Below are positions 36,538 to 43,947 of a DNA stretch of 43,947 nt, piece by piece; the stretch's first letter is position 1; the number at the start of each line of letters is the position of its first letter. The notes beneath the pieces were generated by a model, which was given only the letters and a program-made list of their open reading frames with translations, ran no database searches and was not told the DNA's origin. A program made the position numbers and the translations under genes. The DNA comes from an uncultured Bacteroidota bacterium (GTDB lineage Bacteria; Bacteroidota; Bacteroidia; Chitinophagales; Chitinophagaceae), in contig CALFNL010000373.1 in assembly GCA_937902875.1 (NCBI GenBank), forward strand, positions 1 to 43,947. Direction: 5' to 3'.

Positions 36538-37368
36538 ATGATATCCATTCAAAATCTACATTTTGCCTATCGCAGGAAGAAGGTTTTCACGGGTCTTAGC
36601 CTGGACCTGAAGTCGGGTCATATTTATGGATTATTGGGAAAAAACGGCACCGGCAAATCCACTTTACTTAGAAATATCGGTGGTCTGCTTTTTCCCGACC
36701 AGGGTGCTGTGCAAGTGATGGGGCATATTCCCGGCAAAAGGGAACCGGCTTTCTTACAGAAAGTGTTCATGGTAGCAGAGGAATTCTATCTGCCCAATAT
36801 CAGTCTCACTAACCTGGTATCATATAATGCACCTTTTTATCCGCGCTTCAGCCAGGAACAATTCAACCGATATATACGTGAATTTGAGATTCCCACGGAT
36901 GCGACCATCCAGGACATGAGTTATGGGCAAAAGAAAAAAGCATTGATCAGTTTTGGCCTGGCCTGCAACACTTCCCTGCTACTGATGGATGAACCTACCA
37001 ACGGTTTGGATATAATGAGTAAGAGCCAGTTCCGCAAAGTAATGGCCGGTGCCCTGGACGAAGATAAATGCGTTATCATCAGTACCCATCAGGTAAAAGA
37101 TCTCGAGAATCTTATTGACCGCATAACAATAATTGATGAAGGCCGCATACTTTTCGACCAGACGGTAGAACAAATCACCGGCAGGCTTAATTTCAAAATT
37201 TCTTTCGATCAGGAAGAAGTGAAATCCGCCATCTACAGCGAAAGTTCACTGAAGGGTAATGCCATCATAACCCGCAACACAGGAGGCGAAGAAAGCAAAC
37301 TCGACCTGGAAATGTTATATAAAGCAATCGTCACCAATCGTGAATCCATTCAATCTGTATTTAACTGA
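36538..37368 (+). CDS. ABC transporter ATPase (YtrB/BcrA-like), first exporter pair
   Basis: ATP-binding subunit of an export-type ABC transporter, 276 residues. Walker A is LLGKNGTGKST near residue 36. The signature region is MSYGQKKKALISFG, a departure from LSGGQ that is common in YtrB-type ATPases. Walker B is LLLMDEPTNGLD and the switch His is in IISTHQ. The tail after residue ~215 is a short accessory domain. It is first in the operon, 13 bases after the operator, and 14 bases ahead of its membrane partner. Ytr-like systems respond to cell-wall-active stress; the substrate is unknown. Confidence 0.9.
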   Translation: MISIQNLHFAYRRKKVFTGLSLDLKSGHIYGLLGKNGTGKSTLLRNIGGLLFPDQGAVQVMGHIPGKREPAFLQKVFMVAEEFYLPNISLTNLVSYNAPFYPRFSQEQFNRYIREFEIPTDATIQDMSYGQKKKALISFGLACNTSLLLMDEPTNGLDIMSKSQFRKVMAGALDEDKCVIISTHQVKDLENLIDRITIIDEGRILFDQTVEQITGRLNFKISFDQEEVKSAIYSESSLKGNAIITRNTGGEESKLDLEMLYKAIVTNRESIQSVFN

Positions 37369-37382
37369 TAAAGATATCCAAC

Positions 37383-38156
37383 ATGAATAATGCATTTAGT
37401 TTTTCAAGACTCTGGCTGCTTATCAAGAAACAATGGTTCGATAACGTGAAACTATACACGCTCTCCATATTGGCAGTTTTCGGATTGATGGCCATTATCT
37501 TCTTCATCTGGACGTGGACCAGCGGTCCCAATTATGATGAGGCAGAGACTTATATAATCTTTTTCGTAGGACTTTTCGTAACCGGGCTGATTTTCGCCAG
37601 TATATCATTCGGTGCGCTGGGCGACAGACCCAGGGGGATCTACTGGCTTTCCGTTCCCGCTACCCATCTGGAGAAACTCATATGTGCTATCTTTTATTCC
37701 ACCATCCTGTTCACCGCATTTTATTTCGCATGCTTCTATATCATTCAGCCAATAACATTAATGGTACTGGAAATGAAACCCGCGTATTCAGTGAAAAGGA
37801 TTCCTCATTGGAATGAAGCCATGAAAGTGGCCATGTATATATTCTTCGCATTGCAGGCATTATTCTTACTGGGGTCCGCATATTTTGAAAAATACAGTTT
37901 CATCAAAACGGCACTGGCCGGCCTGGTGTTCTTCCTGCTCGTCGGGCTATATGTAAATTTTATACAACGCAATCTTGTTCCACATAATGCCGGAATGCGG
38001 GGACTCGCGAGTTTCGCGGTCTATGAAACGAAGCAGATGAAAATATACAGGTTGGACCAATGGGTGGAAGACACGTGGATTTTCCTGCTGAAGTATATCT
38101 GGGTGCCAGTTTTTTGGGTAGCAGCATATTTCAGGCTCAGGGAAAAGGAGATATGA
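37383..38156 (+). CDS. ABC transporter permease, first exporter pair
   Basis: Integral membrane protein of 257 residues with six hydrophobic segments (about 26-48, 58-80, 103-125, 155-175, 180-198 and 233-250). This is the usual layout of an ABC-2-type permease, although no diagnostic motif is visible and I judge it mainly by position behind the ATPase gene. The loop RPRGIYWLSVPATHLEKLICA after segment two resembles the coupling region of such permeases (LPATHLEKL-like stretches are frequent there). It ends 25 bases before the regulator gene. Confidence 0.8.
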   Translation: MNNAFSFSRLWLLIKKQWFDNVKLYTLSILAVFGLMAIIFFIWTWTSGPNYDEAETYIIFFVGLFVTGLIFASISFGALGDRPRGIYWLSVPATHLEKLICAIFYSTILFTAFYFACFYIIQPITLMVLEMKPAYSVKRIPHWNEAMKVAMYIFFALQALFLLGSAYFEKYSFIKTALAGLVFFLLVGLYVNFIQRNLVPHNAGMRGLASFAVYETKQMKIYRLDQWVEDTWIFLLKYIWVPVFWVAAYFRLREKEI

Positions 38157-38181
38157 TCCAAACTTTCTAAAAATTCAAATC

Positions 38182-38553
38182 ATGCAATTCAAAGATACTC
38201 AAGCTATATACCTGCAGATCGCCGACTATGTTTGCGAGAAGATTCTCCTGAAAGAATGGAAGCCCGAAGAACGCATACCCTCGGTGAGAGAGCTCGCTGT
38301 GCAATTGGAAGTAAACCCCAATACTGTAATGCGCACATACGATTTCCTGCAGCAGCAACAAATTATTTATAACCAGCGGGGAATTGGTTTTTTTGTGTCG
38401 CCCGATGCAATAAAGCATGCCATTGCTTACAGAAAAGAGGAATTCACTCAAAAAGATCTCCCGGCTGTATTCAGGAATATGTACCTGCTTGACATGGAGG
38501 TGGAAGAACTCAAGCCTAAGTTTGAATCATTCGTAAAACAAAATTTCTCCTAA
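38182..38553 (+). CDS. GntR-family transcriptional regulator, YtrA type
   Basis: DNA-binding repressor of 123 residues. The N-terminal winged helix-turn-helix (about residues 8-75) is typical: IYLQIADYVCEKIL, then the recognition-helix region IPSVRELAVQLEVNPNTVMRTYDFL, then the wing RGIGFFVS. The C-terminal part (76-123) is short and helical with no effector-binding FCD or UTRA domain, the feature that defines the YtrA subfamily. It is encoded third in the double-ABC operon and probably binds the palindrome at 36501-36524. What releases it is not known from sequence. Confidence 0.92.
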   Translation: MQFKDTQAIYLQIADYVCEKILLKEWKPEERIPSVRELAVQLEVNPNTVMRTYDFLQQQQIIYNQRGIGFFVSPDAIKHAIAYRKEEFTQKDLPAVFRNMYLLDMEVEELKPKFESFVKQNFS

Positions 38554-38570
38554 GGTCATAAACATCGAAC

Positions 38571-39245
38571 ATGAAAACAAGTAACAAGATATTATTAGCA
38601 TTGGCACTACTGCTGTTTGCCTTATTTACTGCCACTGACCTGGCGCTTTACGCGAAGTATAAGAAAGGAGACTTCATTACCCAGGCACAACTGGATGAAT
38701 CAATTAATAATTCAAAACAGCTGGATAAGTTCAATAATATCAGCATTGAAAACTGTAATGGTATTTCCCTGGTGCCTTCAGACAGTTTTCTTCTGAGAAC
38801 CAACCGCAACGACAGAACCGAGATTAGTTATACTGTTGAAGACGGTACATTGTATATCAAACCCGCCGGCAAATATTCAGGCGAAAGAGCCTATGCTAAT
38901 GCCACCATATTTTGCCCCTCCTCAATCAATCTTTCATTGAACAATAGTGAGCTGGGGTTGGGAGAGCTGAGTTGGAAATGGATCAGCGCCCATGTAGTGG
39001 CCAGCGGATTGTATATAAGCGCCACTATTGATTCGTTGACTATTGAGGCTGACAATGATTCCGAAATCCGCCTGCAGGATGAGGGCATAGTGCGCAAGCT
39101 GAACCTCCGGCTTAATCAGAAGTCCAGATTTACCATGGATCAGGGCCATTTGGAAGAAATTGGAATGGTGAATTTATCAGATAGTGCCAGGCTTGAAGTG
39201 GACGGTAAAACCCTGAAGACCTTTATCGAAAAAAACAACCATTAA
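38571..39245 (+). CDS. Membrane-anchored protein resembling the DUF2807/GIN adhesin fold
   Basis: Protein of 224 residues with an N-terminal hydrophobic segment (about 8-27) and no clear cleavage site, so probably anchored and facing the periplasm. The rest is beta-rich with short repeated strands and Ser/Asn turns (LNNSELGLGELSW, VVASGLYISATIDSLTIEADNDSEIRLQ, LSDSARLEVDG), the style of DUF2807/GIN auto-transporter-like domains where each turn of a beta helix carries a similar motif. Placement inside the transporter operon, 17 bases after the regulator, suggests an accessory envelope function. Family match is by pattern, not certain. Confidence 0.65.
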   Translation: MKTSNKILLALALLLFALFTATDLALYAKYKKGDFITQAQLDESINNSKQLDKFNNISIENCNGISLVPSDSFLLRTNRNDRTEISYTVEDGTLYIKPAGKYSGERAYANATIFCPSSINLSLNNSELGLGELSWKWISAHVVASGLYISATIDSLTIEADNDSEIRLQDEGIVRKLNLRLNQKSRFTMDQGHLEEIGMVNLSDSARLEVDGKTLKTFIEKNNH

Positions 39246-39270
39246 CTAAAACAATTTTAATACCTGTTTT

Positions 39271-39447
39271 ATGAAAAAGAATTTATCAGGCATATTGATG
39301 TTGGCAACTCTGCTCTGCCTTTTCTTTGCCATATATTCCAGGCTCGAAAATTTTTCACGTGTTGAAAAAGCCACAACGCCTTCTGGAACAAATGCGCCCC
39401 TGCCTGCCGTAAGCCATGAGCCGCATATGTTATTCCTGCCCGAATGA
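39271..39447 (+). CDS. 58-residue single-span membrane peptide in the double-ABC operon
   Basis: ATG-to-TGA frame of 58 residues placed 25 bases after the adhesin-like gene and 24 bases before the second ATPase gene, the same spacing as other genes in the operon. It starts MKKNLSG, has a hydrophobic stretch ILMLATLLCLFFAIY (residues 8-22), and a mainly polar, Pro-rich tail (APLPAVSHEPHMLFLPE). A single-span protein with the tail outside the cytoplasm is likely. No known family. The regular spacing and the signal-like start argue that it is real. Confidence 0.7.
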   Translation: MKKNLSGILMLATLLCLFFAIYSRLENFSRVEKATTPSGTNAPLPAVSHEPHMLFLPE

Positions 39448-39471
39448 TTTCTCTAATTCCACTAACGAGTC

Positions 39472-40383
39472 ATGAGTCACTACATCATAGAAACTCAAAA
39501 TCTCTCTCATGAATTCCGAAGAGGCGAGAGAGTGCCCGACGGACTTGACCTGAGAGTGCCTTCGGGAAGCGTGTATGGTTTCCTTGGTCCTAATGGCGCG
39601 GGGAAAACCACCACAATCCGCCTGTTACTTGGCCTATTAAGAACCGATGGTGGAAAGATTGAAATTTTCGGCAAAGAGTTTTCAAAAAACCGCATTTCCA
39701 TCCTGCAACAGGTGGGCGCACTCATTGAACAGCCTTCATTGTATGGCCACCTTACCGGTCGCGAAAATCTGGAAATATTAAGAAAGACCTATGGATGCGA
39801 CAGGAAGAGGATTGACCAGGTGCTGGAGATGGTTAGCCTCACTTCTGCTCAACGCAAGAAAGCCAAAAACTACTCCTTTGGAATGAAACAGCGTTTAGCC
39901 ATTGGCTTGGCCTTGCTGAACGATCCCGCCTTACTCATCCTGGATGAACCCACTAATGGCCTGGATCCGGGCGGGATCATTGAAACCAGGGAATTGATCA
40001 GGGACCTGAATGCGCAACATGGAAAAACAATTATCGTATCCAGCCATCTTTTGAGCGAAGTGGAAAAAATGGCCACCCACGCAGGCATCATACACAAAGG
40101 ACGCCTCTTATTCCAGGGTTCCCTGGAGCAGTTGCACCTCCTGAAATCAAAACAATCAGCCATCGAAATAGAGGTCAGCAATACGAAGCATGCAGCCGAT
40201 TTGCTCGGTGCTGGATTTCGCATAAAAAATATTAATGGCAGCCGGATAGGACTTGAGTTCGAAAGCAAAGAACAGGTAGCGCAGATGAACCGCATTCTCG
40301 TGAATGGGGGTGTGGAAGTGTATCAAATGGCGGTCACGCAGAATGACCTGGAAAATTTATTCATTCAAATCACATCTGAATAA
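39472..40383 (+). CDS. ABC transporter ATPase (BcrA-like), second exporter pair
   Basis: ATP-binding subunit of 303 residues of the bacitracin/lantibiotic-exporter type. Walker A is FLGPNGAGKTTT near residue 33, the signature region is YSFGMKQRLAIG, Walker B is LLILDEPTNGLDP, and the switch region is IIVSSHLLSEVEKM. The C-terminal ~85 residues form the added domain typical of BcrA-like ATPases. It differs clearly from the first ATPase of the same operon, so the two pairs are not recent duplicates. Only three bases separate it from its permease gene. Confidence 0.92.
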   Translation: MSHYIIETQNLSHEFRRGERVPDGLDLRVPSGSVYGFLGPNGAGKTTTIRLLLGLLRTDGGKIEIFGKEFSKNRISILQQVGALIEQPSLYGHLTGRENLEILRKTYGCDRKRIDQVLEMVSLTSAQRKKAKNYSFGMKQRLAIGLALLNDPALLILDEPTNGLDPGGIIETRELIRDLNAQHGKTIIVSSHLLSEVEKMATHAGIIHKGRLLFQGSLEQLHLLKSKQSAIEIEVSNTKHAADLLGAGFRIKNINGSRIGLEFESKEQVAQMNRILVNGGVEVYQMAVTQNDLENLFIQITSE

Positions 40384-40386
40384 ATC

Positions 40387-41163
40387 ATGGCGGCGAAATT
40401 TCTCAGCAACACAAGCGGCGAATTCTTAAAAACAAAAAGAACGGCTGCATTTTGGCTTACTCTCCTTGGCGCGGCCTTTGTGCCCATCATAAACTTCATA
40501 AAGTGCGTAGCAAGGCCTGACGTATTTGTGCCGAGGTATAAAGCCAATGTTTGGAACATATTTATCAATGAGAACTGGGAAGTGGCTTCTGCCTTCCTGC
40601 TCGTGGTTTATATCATTTTAGTAACAGGACTCGTAATTCAAATTGAATACAGAAATAATACCTGGAAACAGGTATATGCTTCACCCAGAACCTATGCCGA
40701 CATATTTTTTTCCAAGCTGATCGTAATGCTGGTGATGATACTGCTATGCTTCATCCTGTTCAATGTATTCATTATTCTTAGCGGTTTGGCCATCAATCTT
40801 GCCAGGCCCAATTACAATTTTTATTCTACCCCAATACCCCTAATGAAGATGCTGCTATTGTCGGGACGAATGTTTATCGCTATTTCAGGTATCATCGGTA
40901 TTCAGTATTTCCTCAGCCTCCGGTTCAGGAATTTTATTGTACCCATGGCGATGGGGCTGGGTCTGCTGATCGCTGGCTTCATCATCCGGCAATGGGAGCA
41001 TATCGATTACTACCCTTATATGTATGGCATCCTGGCCTATTTCAAGAACCCTGGCCTGCCACAGGATACTTTGCAGAAAGTATTAATTCATTCCGTACTC
41101 TGGTTCGGTTTATTCCTGGGGCTGGGTTTTGGCTATAGCGTTTGGAGAAGGGAGCGGGGATAG
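40387..41163 (+). CDS. ABC-2-type permease, second exporter pair
   Basis: Membrane protein of 258 residues with six hydrophobic segments (about 18-36, 60-82, 107-133, 153-172, 177-195 and 230-248). The N-terminal FLSNTSGEFLKTKRTAAFWLTLLGA is the usual opening of BcrB/lantibiotic-immunity permeases, and EYRNNTWKQVYASPRTYADIFFSKLIVML is the typical coupling region of the group. It partners the ATPase encoded directly upstream. It seems to end the operon proper: the next gene is 99 bases away, with no terminator visible between. Confidence 0.88.
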   Translation: MAAKFLSNTSGEFLKTKRTAAFWLTLLGAAFVPIINFIKCVARPDVFVPRYKANVWNIFINENWEVASAFLLVVYIILVTGLVIQIEYRNNTWKQVYASPRTYADIFFSKLIVMLVMILLCFILFNVFIILSGLAINLARPNYNFYSTPIPLMKMLLLSGRMFIAISGIIGIQYFLSLRFRNFIVPMAMGLGLLIAGFIIRQWEHIDYYPYMYGILAYFKNPGLPQDTLQKVLIHSVLWFGLFLGLGFGYSVWRRERG

Positions 41164-41262
41164 AGTCAATTTGAAATTACTCATTTCTGATTGGGTAATG
41201 GATCAACTAGGATCTCCACTATCTGAAGTGAAAATAATTTATTCAATTAAAAAATTCAAATC

Positions 41263-41715
41263 ATGCGCAGACAATTATTATTTCTGGGTTTGACGCTGTT
41301 GCTGGCCAATATAGCTCTCGGCCAGTGCGATAAACAGTTGAAGTTGAAATGCGAAAAAGCCACCAGGATGAATGCAGATGGATCCATGGGGGAAGATCAA
41401 GATGTGCATGTTGACATTGTTTTTTCCAAAGACAGTATAAATCTGGCAGTCACAATGCAGGATGGCCGCCAAATGGAGATTCATGGTTTCATAAGAGAAA
41501 AAGACTGTAAGATGAACAGCGCTTTTACAGAGGGAAGCATGTTAGCCAAAGTAAATGGTATCATGCTTCGCGACGGAACCGAAAAGGAAGAGAAACTGAT
41601 ATTCACGCTTGAAGCGAAGAATGGCAAATTCAAATTGTTCGGTGCAAAGGATGTGGCTCCCGGAGCCGATCCCGAAAAAATGTATTTCGAGATCATGGAC
41701 CAAAAGCAGGATTGA
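41263..41715 (+). CDS. Secreted protein, unknown function
   Basis: Exported protein of 150 residues. The signal peptide covers about residues 1-20 (LLLANIALGQ), followed by CDKQLKLKCEKATRMNADG. Four of the five Cys-like or charged features are near the start; C22, C29 and C82 are the visible cysteines. The remainder is beta-rich and acidic-basic mixed, with no recognised domain. It is followed 30 bases later by a thioredoxin-like gene on the same strand, so the two may be co-expressed and the cysteines could be its substrate; that is only inference. Confidence 0.7.
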   Translation: MRRQLLFLGLTLLLANIALGQCDKQLKLKCEKATRMNADGSMGEDQDVHVDIVFSKDSINLAVTMQDGRQMEIHGFIREKDCKMNSAFTEGSMLAKVNGIMLRDGTEKEEKLIFTLEAKNGKFKLFGAKDVAPGADPEKMYFEIMDQKQD

Positions 41716-41745
41716 AACTGCTGATCAAGGCAGTCCCATTTTCAT

Positions 41746-42339
41746 ATGCGAAACTGGCTTAAATATACCATCTGCTCCGTGCTCATCATACCCTTTATAG
41801 CCTCAGGCTGGGTGATATGGAGAACTTCCTATAAGGGATCTGATAAAATCAGGCTCATGCAGGAAGATTCTGCCTTTACTTCTTTGTCGGATGTTCTCAG
41901 TCTTCCCCAATTCAGAAACAAAGTGGTTTATGTGGATGTGTGGGGAACAACCTGCACTCCTTGCATGGAAGAATTGAAAAATTTTACGCCTAAATTGACA
42001 GCGCGCTACAGGAATTCGAAGGACATGGCCTTTCTGTATTTATGTTTGGACCGTCATCCTATTCCGGAGCTCCGATGGAAAGAAAAACTGCGTCTATTGC
42101 AGCCCGAAGGATATCATGTTTTGATAAGGGGAGGCGCCGGGGAGAGAAAACTTGCACTCGAAATCACGGGAGAGGCCAGTGAGGGAAAATTTTTCCCCTA
42201 CCTGCCCTATTATTTTATTGTAAACAGAGAAGGCCGGATTGTTGGCAGGCAATCGGCAGATCCGGAGAATTCAGAACTCAGACCAAGCGACGGAGCATTG
42301 CTTTACCAAAGATTGGATTCAGTGCTTGCGAGCCATTGA
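41746..42339 (+). CDS. Membrane-anchored TlpA/ResA-like thioredoxin
   Basis: Thiol-disulphide oxidoreductase of 197 residues, anchored by an N-terminal segment (about 8-26) and facing the periplasm. The active site is C70-T-P-C73 within VYVDVWGTTCTPCMEEL, the usual TlpA/ResA surroundings. The later LPYYFIVNREGRIVGR holds the cis-Pro loop and the closing strand of the fold. Family is firm; whether it reduces cytochrome c, membrane sensors or the preceding secreted protein is unknown. It ends 84 bases before the Clp-like fragment. Confidence 0.9.
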   Translation: MRNWLKYTICSVLIIPFIASGWVIWRTSYKGSDKIRLMQEDSAFTSLSDVLSLPQFRNKVVYVDVWGTTCTPCMEELKNFTPKLTARYRNSKDMAFLYLCLDRHPIPELRWKEKLRLLQPEGYHVLIRGGAGERKLALEITGEASEGKFFPYLPYYFIVNREGRIVGRQSADPENSELRPSDGALLYQRLDSVLASH

Positions 42340-42423
42340 GATTTTTCGCCGGTGGCTTAAGTTATTGCATTGTTCCAGCTTCTTAAAATGATCTCTTATT
42401 CAGTTCATTACTCAATTCTTTTT

Positions 42424-42591
42424 ATGCGAAATGAATTTTTAAGAAAGCTTAAGGAAATATTTTCTATGTCTTTGGAAGAAGCTTTGCGAACAGGAGCTAA
42501 ATATATCGGGACGGAACAAATCTTATTAGGACTGATCAGGGATAACGATAATAATGCGCTCTGGTTAATGACTAAAGCCATATTGAGATAA
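42424..42591 (+). pseudogene. Fragment matching the first Clp N-domain repeat
   Basis: Frame of 55 residues, MRNEFLRKLKEIFSMSLEEA then LRTGAKYIGTEQILLGLIRD, corresponding to the first repeat of the ClpC/ClpA N-terminal domain (consensus EEALRLGHxYIGTEHLLLGLIR). It stops at a TAA where the full domain would continue into the linker and second repeat. The start at 42424 fits the family; earlier in-frame starts add unrelated residues. A piece matching the second repeat is found 1.1 kb further on, beyond a CPBP gene. It could also be a functional half-domain peptide, so the pseudogene label is tentative. Confidence 0.65.
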
Positions 42592-42654
42592 TTACCTTGT
42601 TAAAAGCATTGTTGGTTATAATGCCGTGGCGCCCTTCAAAAGCTTAAAGATGAT

Positions 42655-43503
42655 ATGAAAAAGAACTTATTTAAAACACAGGTTGCCAAGATCGTCTTCT
42701 TGTTTATTAGCTTTGTACTTACAACTTTTATTCTTGGCGGCTTTGTATTAAATGGACTATTAAGAGTTCCTTCCCAAATAGCCAATGTAATAGTTATCAT
42801 TGCTATTTTGGTGATTACATGGCAGGCTTATAAAAAAGAAGGTAAAAACCTTTCGGAATTAGGTTTAAATCCAAGATTACGAAACTTTGGTTTTGGATTG
42901 TTGGGCTTAATTATTGGAGGAATTTTTGTTATTCCTCTTGTTTACACAATTTCGTTTATCAAAGGATATCCTGTAGTATTCAATCCAAACTTTAATGGCT
43001 CTTATGTTCTCAGTGGATTATGGCTTTTGCTTCCCACCGTAATGCTTGAAGAATTAGCTTTCAGAGGAATTTGTTTTAAAAAAACCGTCGAAATTTCAAG
43101 CGTGATGACAGCAAACATTATTTTCGCTGCGCTTTTCATTTTGTCTCATTGGTTAAATCTTGCTGCATTCGGAAACCCTGTACTTATGACAATCTTGCTT
43201 ATTTCTGGTTTGGGACATGTACTCTATGCGACTGCTTTCTTAAAATCAAAAACATTATATTTTCCTGTCGGTCTTCACTTGGGAAACAATTGGGTTAGTC
43301 TATTTGTTTTTTCAAACATGCACATTAATGATCCTACGATAGAGCAAGTAAAACCATCTTTGATATATGTAATAAGCGATGAAAAAAATTCTCAATTTAA
43401 TGGACAGTTTATTTTAACGACAATAGTAACTGCCATTTTTTTTGTAGTTTTCATTTTAGCTATCGGCAAATGGACGCCAAATAGAAAACTAAAATTCAAT
43501 TAA
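42655..43503 (+). CDS. CPBP-family intramembrane glutamic endopeptidase
   Basis: Integral membrane protease of 282 residues with about eight hydrophobic segments, of the Rce1/Abi (CPBP) type. Motif 1 is E132-E133-xxx-R137 (EELAFRG), motif 2 has H165 (FILSHWLN) and motif 3 has H208 to N212 (HLGNNW), all conserved. CPBP proteins include prenyl-protein proteases and bacteriocin self-immunity proteins. Hand counts on three 60-base rows give 30-38% GC, against 40-52% in two rows sampled upstream; together with its position between two Clp-like fragments, this suggests recent acquisition. Confidence 0.9.
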   Translation: MKKNLFKTQVAKIVFLFISFVLTTFILGGFVLNGLLRVPSQIANVIVIIAILVITWQAYKKEGKNLSELGLNPRLRNFGFGLLGLIIGGIFVIPLVYTISFIKGYPVVFNPNFNGSYVLSGLWLLLPTVMLEELAFRGICFKKTVEISSVMTANIIFAALFILSHWLNLAAFGNPVLMTILLISGLGHVLYATAFLKSKTLYFPVGLHLGNNWVSLFVFSNMHINDPTIEQVKPSLIYVISDEKNSQFNGQFILTTIVTAIFFVVFILAIGKWTPNRKLKFN

Positions 43504-43663
43504 GGACTACAGCCAGCAAGTGCATTTGCAATAGCACGGCCGACCATTAAGCACTCGTCTATAAATCATTTATCGGCCCCGATAGTTATCGTGGTTCAGG
43601 CAGGACATTGGCCATTATGCAATTATTTTTATCTTCAGCTTTAGTATTTGAATTTAGCATTAG
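43504..43663. other. Non-coding stretch after the CPBP gene
   Basis: 160 bases with no reading frame I can support. It holds a small inverted repeat GTGC...GCAC at about 43521-43538 and a palindrome CGATA-GT-TATCG at about 43579-43590. The latter resembles short CGATA/TATCG palindromes that I recall as frequent in Bacteroidota intergenic DNA. Confidence 0.4.
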
Positions 43664-43947
43664 CTCGGGCTCACAGTCCGTTATTGCCATGCCATCACAA
43701 ATGCTTCAACGGAGCATGGCATTGCCGAAAGGAAAGAGGATAGTGGTTTTGGCAACTCGAAAGTGACCCGGTTCAGTGGTTTATTTAAGCGGTCGGGATT
43801 GTCTTTGAATCAAGAGGCCGAACAGATAGTCCGCGATATGATTTCCGATTCGGGCCCATCCAGAAATTCAACAATCGATACGGAATATTTGTTGCTTGCC
43901 ATATTGAAGAACAAGGATAGTAAGGTCTGCGAAACCGTGACCCAGTT
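43664..43947 (+). pseudogene. Fragment matching the second Clp N-domain repeat (runs off the window)
   Basis: Open frame from just after a TAG (43661-43663) to the window edge, with no ATG until deep in the domain. From 43790 it reads RSGLSLNQEAEQIVRD and then STIDTEYLLLAILKNKDS, matching the second ClpC N-domain repeat (consensus PLTxxAExVLK...xIGTEHLLLxILKNKDS). The linker-like residues before it (ERKEDSGFGNSKVTRFSG) would follow the first repeat in an intact protein. Lack of a usable start and the stop just upstream suggest a broken gene, but the downstream part is not visible. GTG at 43763 is a possible start. Confidence 0.6.

Noticed and set aside
43504-43640. Possible integron-type attachment site after the CPBP gene
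   Set aside because: Short inverted repeats are present, but the core GTTRRRY sequence expected of an attC site was not found.

Overview
The window looks like a chromosomal segment from a Bacteroidota bacterium, probably of the Chitinophagaceae or a close relative. This is inferred from the content: a secreted GH18 chitinase, a DUF6089-type outer-membrane protein, a ~2000-residue alpha-2-macroglobulin with a SusC-like segment, a long secreted M16 peptidase, and several start-proximal boxes matching the Bacteroidota -7 promoter element TAnnTTTG. I see no rRNA, tRNA, CRISPR array or complete insertion sequence.

Layout. Bases 1-3240 (minus strand) carry an OmpA-type lipoprotein, a GH18 chitinase and an MDR oxidoreductase. 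Bases 3333-11332 (plus) carry uvrA, a 5'(3')-deoxyribonucleotidase, and a four-gene envelope cluster: a polyprenyl-phosphate GT2 transferase, a UPF0104 flippase-like protein, an ArnT/PMT-like GT39 transferase and a PAP2 phosphatase. Together these could charge a lipid carrier, move a sugar across the membrane, transfer it and recycle the carrier. Bases 11433-20813 hold an outer-membrane protein, an M28 peptidase followed by an ElaA-type acetyltransferase, a PhyH dioxygenase, rarA, a small membrane protein behind aspS, an MtfA-like membrane peptidase and another membrane protein. Bases 20950-33071 (minus) hold the alpha-2-macroglobulin, sucD, an MlaF/MlaE pair without an MCE protein, a lipoprotein, and the hybrid malic enzyme maeB. 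Base 33195 starts a divergent M16 peptidase with an extra C-terminal domain, closed by a clear terminator.

Bases 36492-41163 are the most system-like region. One promoter with a perfect palindromic operator drives, in close order, ABC ATPase - permease - short GntR (YtrA-type) regulator - anchored adhesin-like protein - 58-residue membrane peptide - second ABC ATPase - second permease. This resembles the cell-envelope-stress Ytr systems of Firmicutes, but with two complete exporter pairs and two extra envelope proteins. A secreted protein and a thioredoxin-like protein follow.

The right end (42340-43947) looks disturbed. A 55-residue piece matching the first Clp N-domain repeat and a piece matching the second repeat lie on either side of an AT-rich CPBP-family membrane protease gene. 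This suggests a ClpC-like N-domain gene split by an acquired gene, though the right-hand piece runs off the window.
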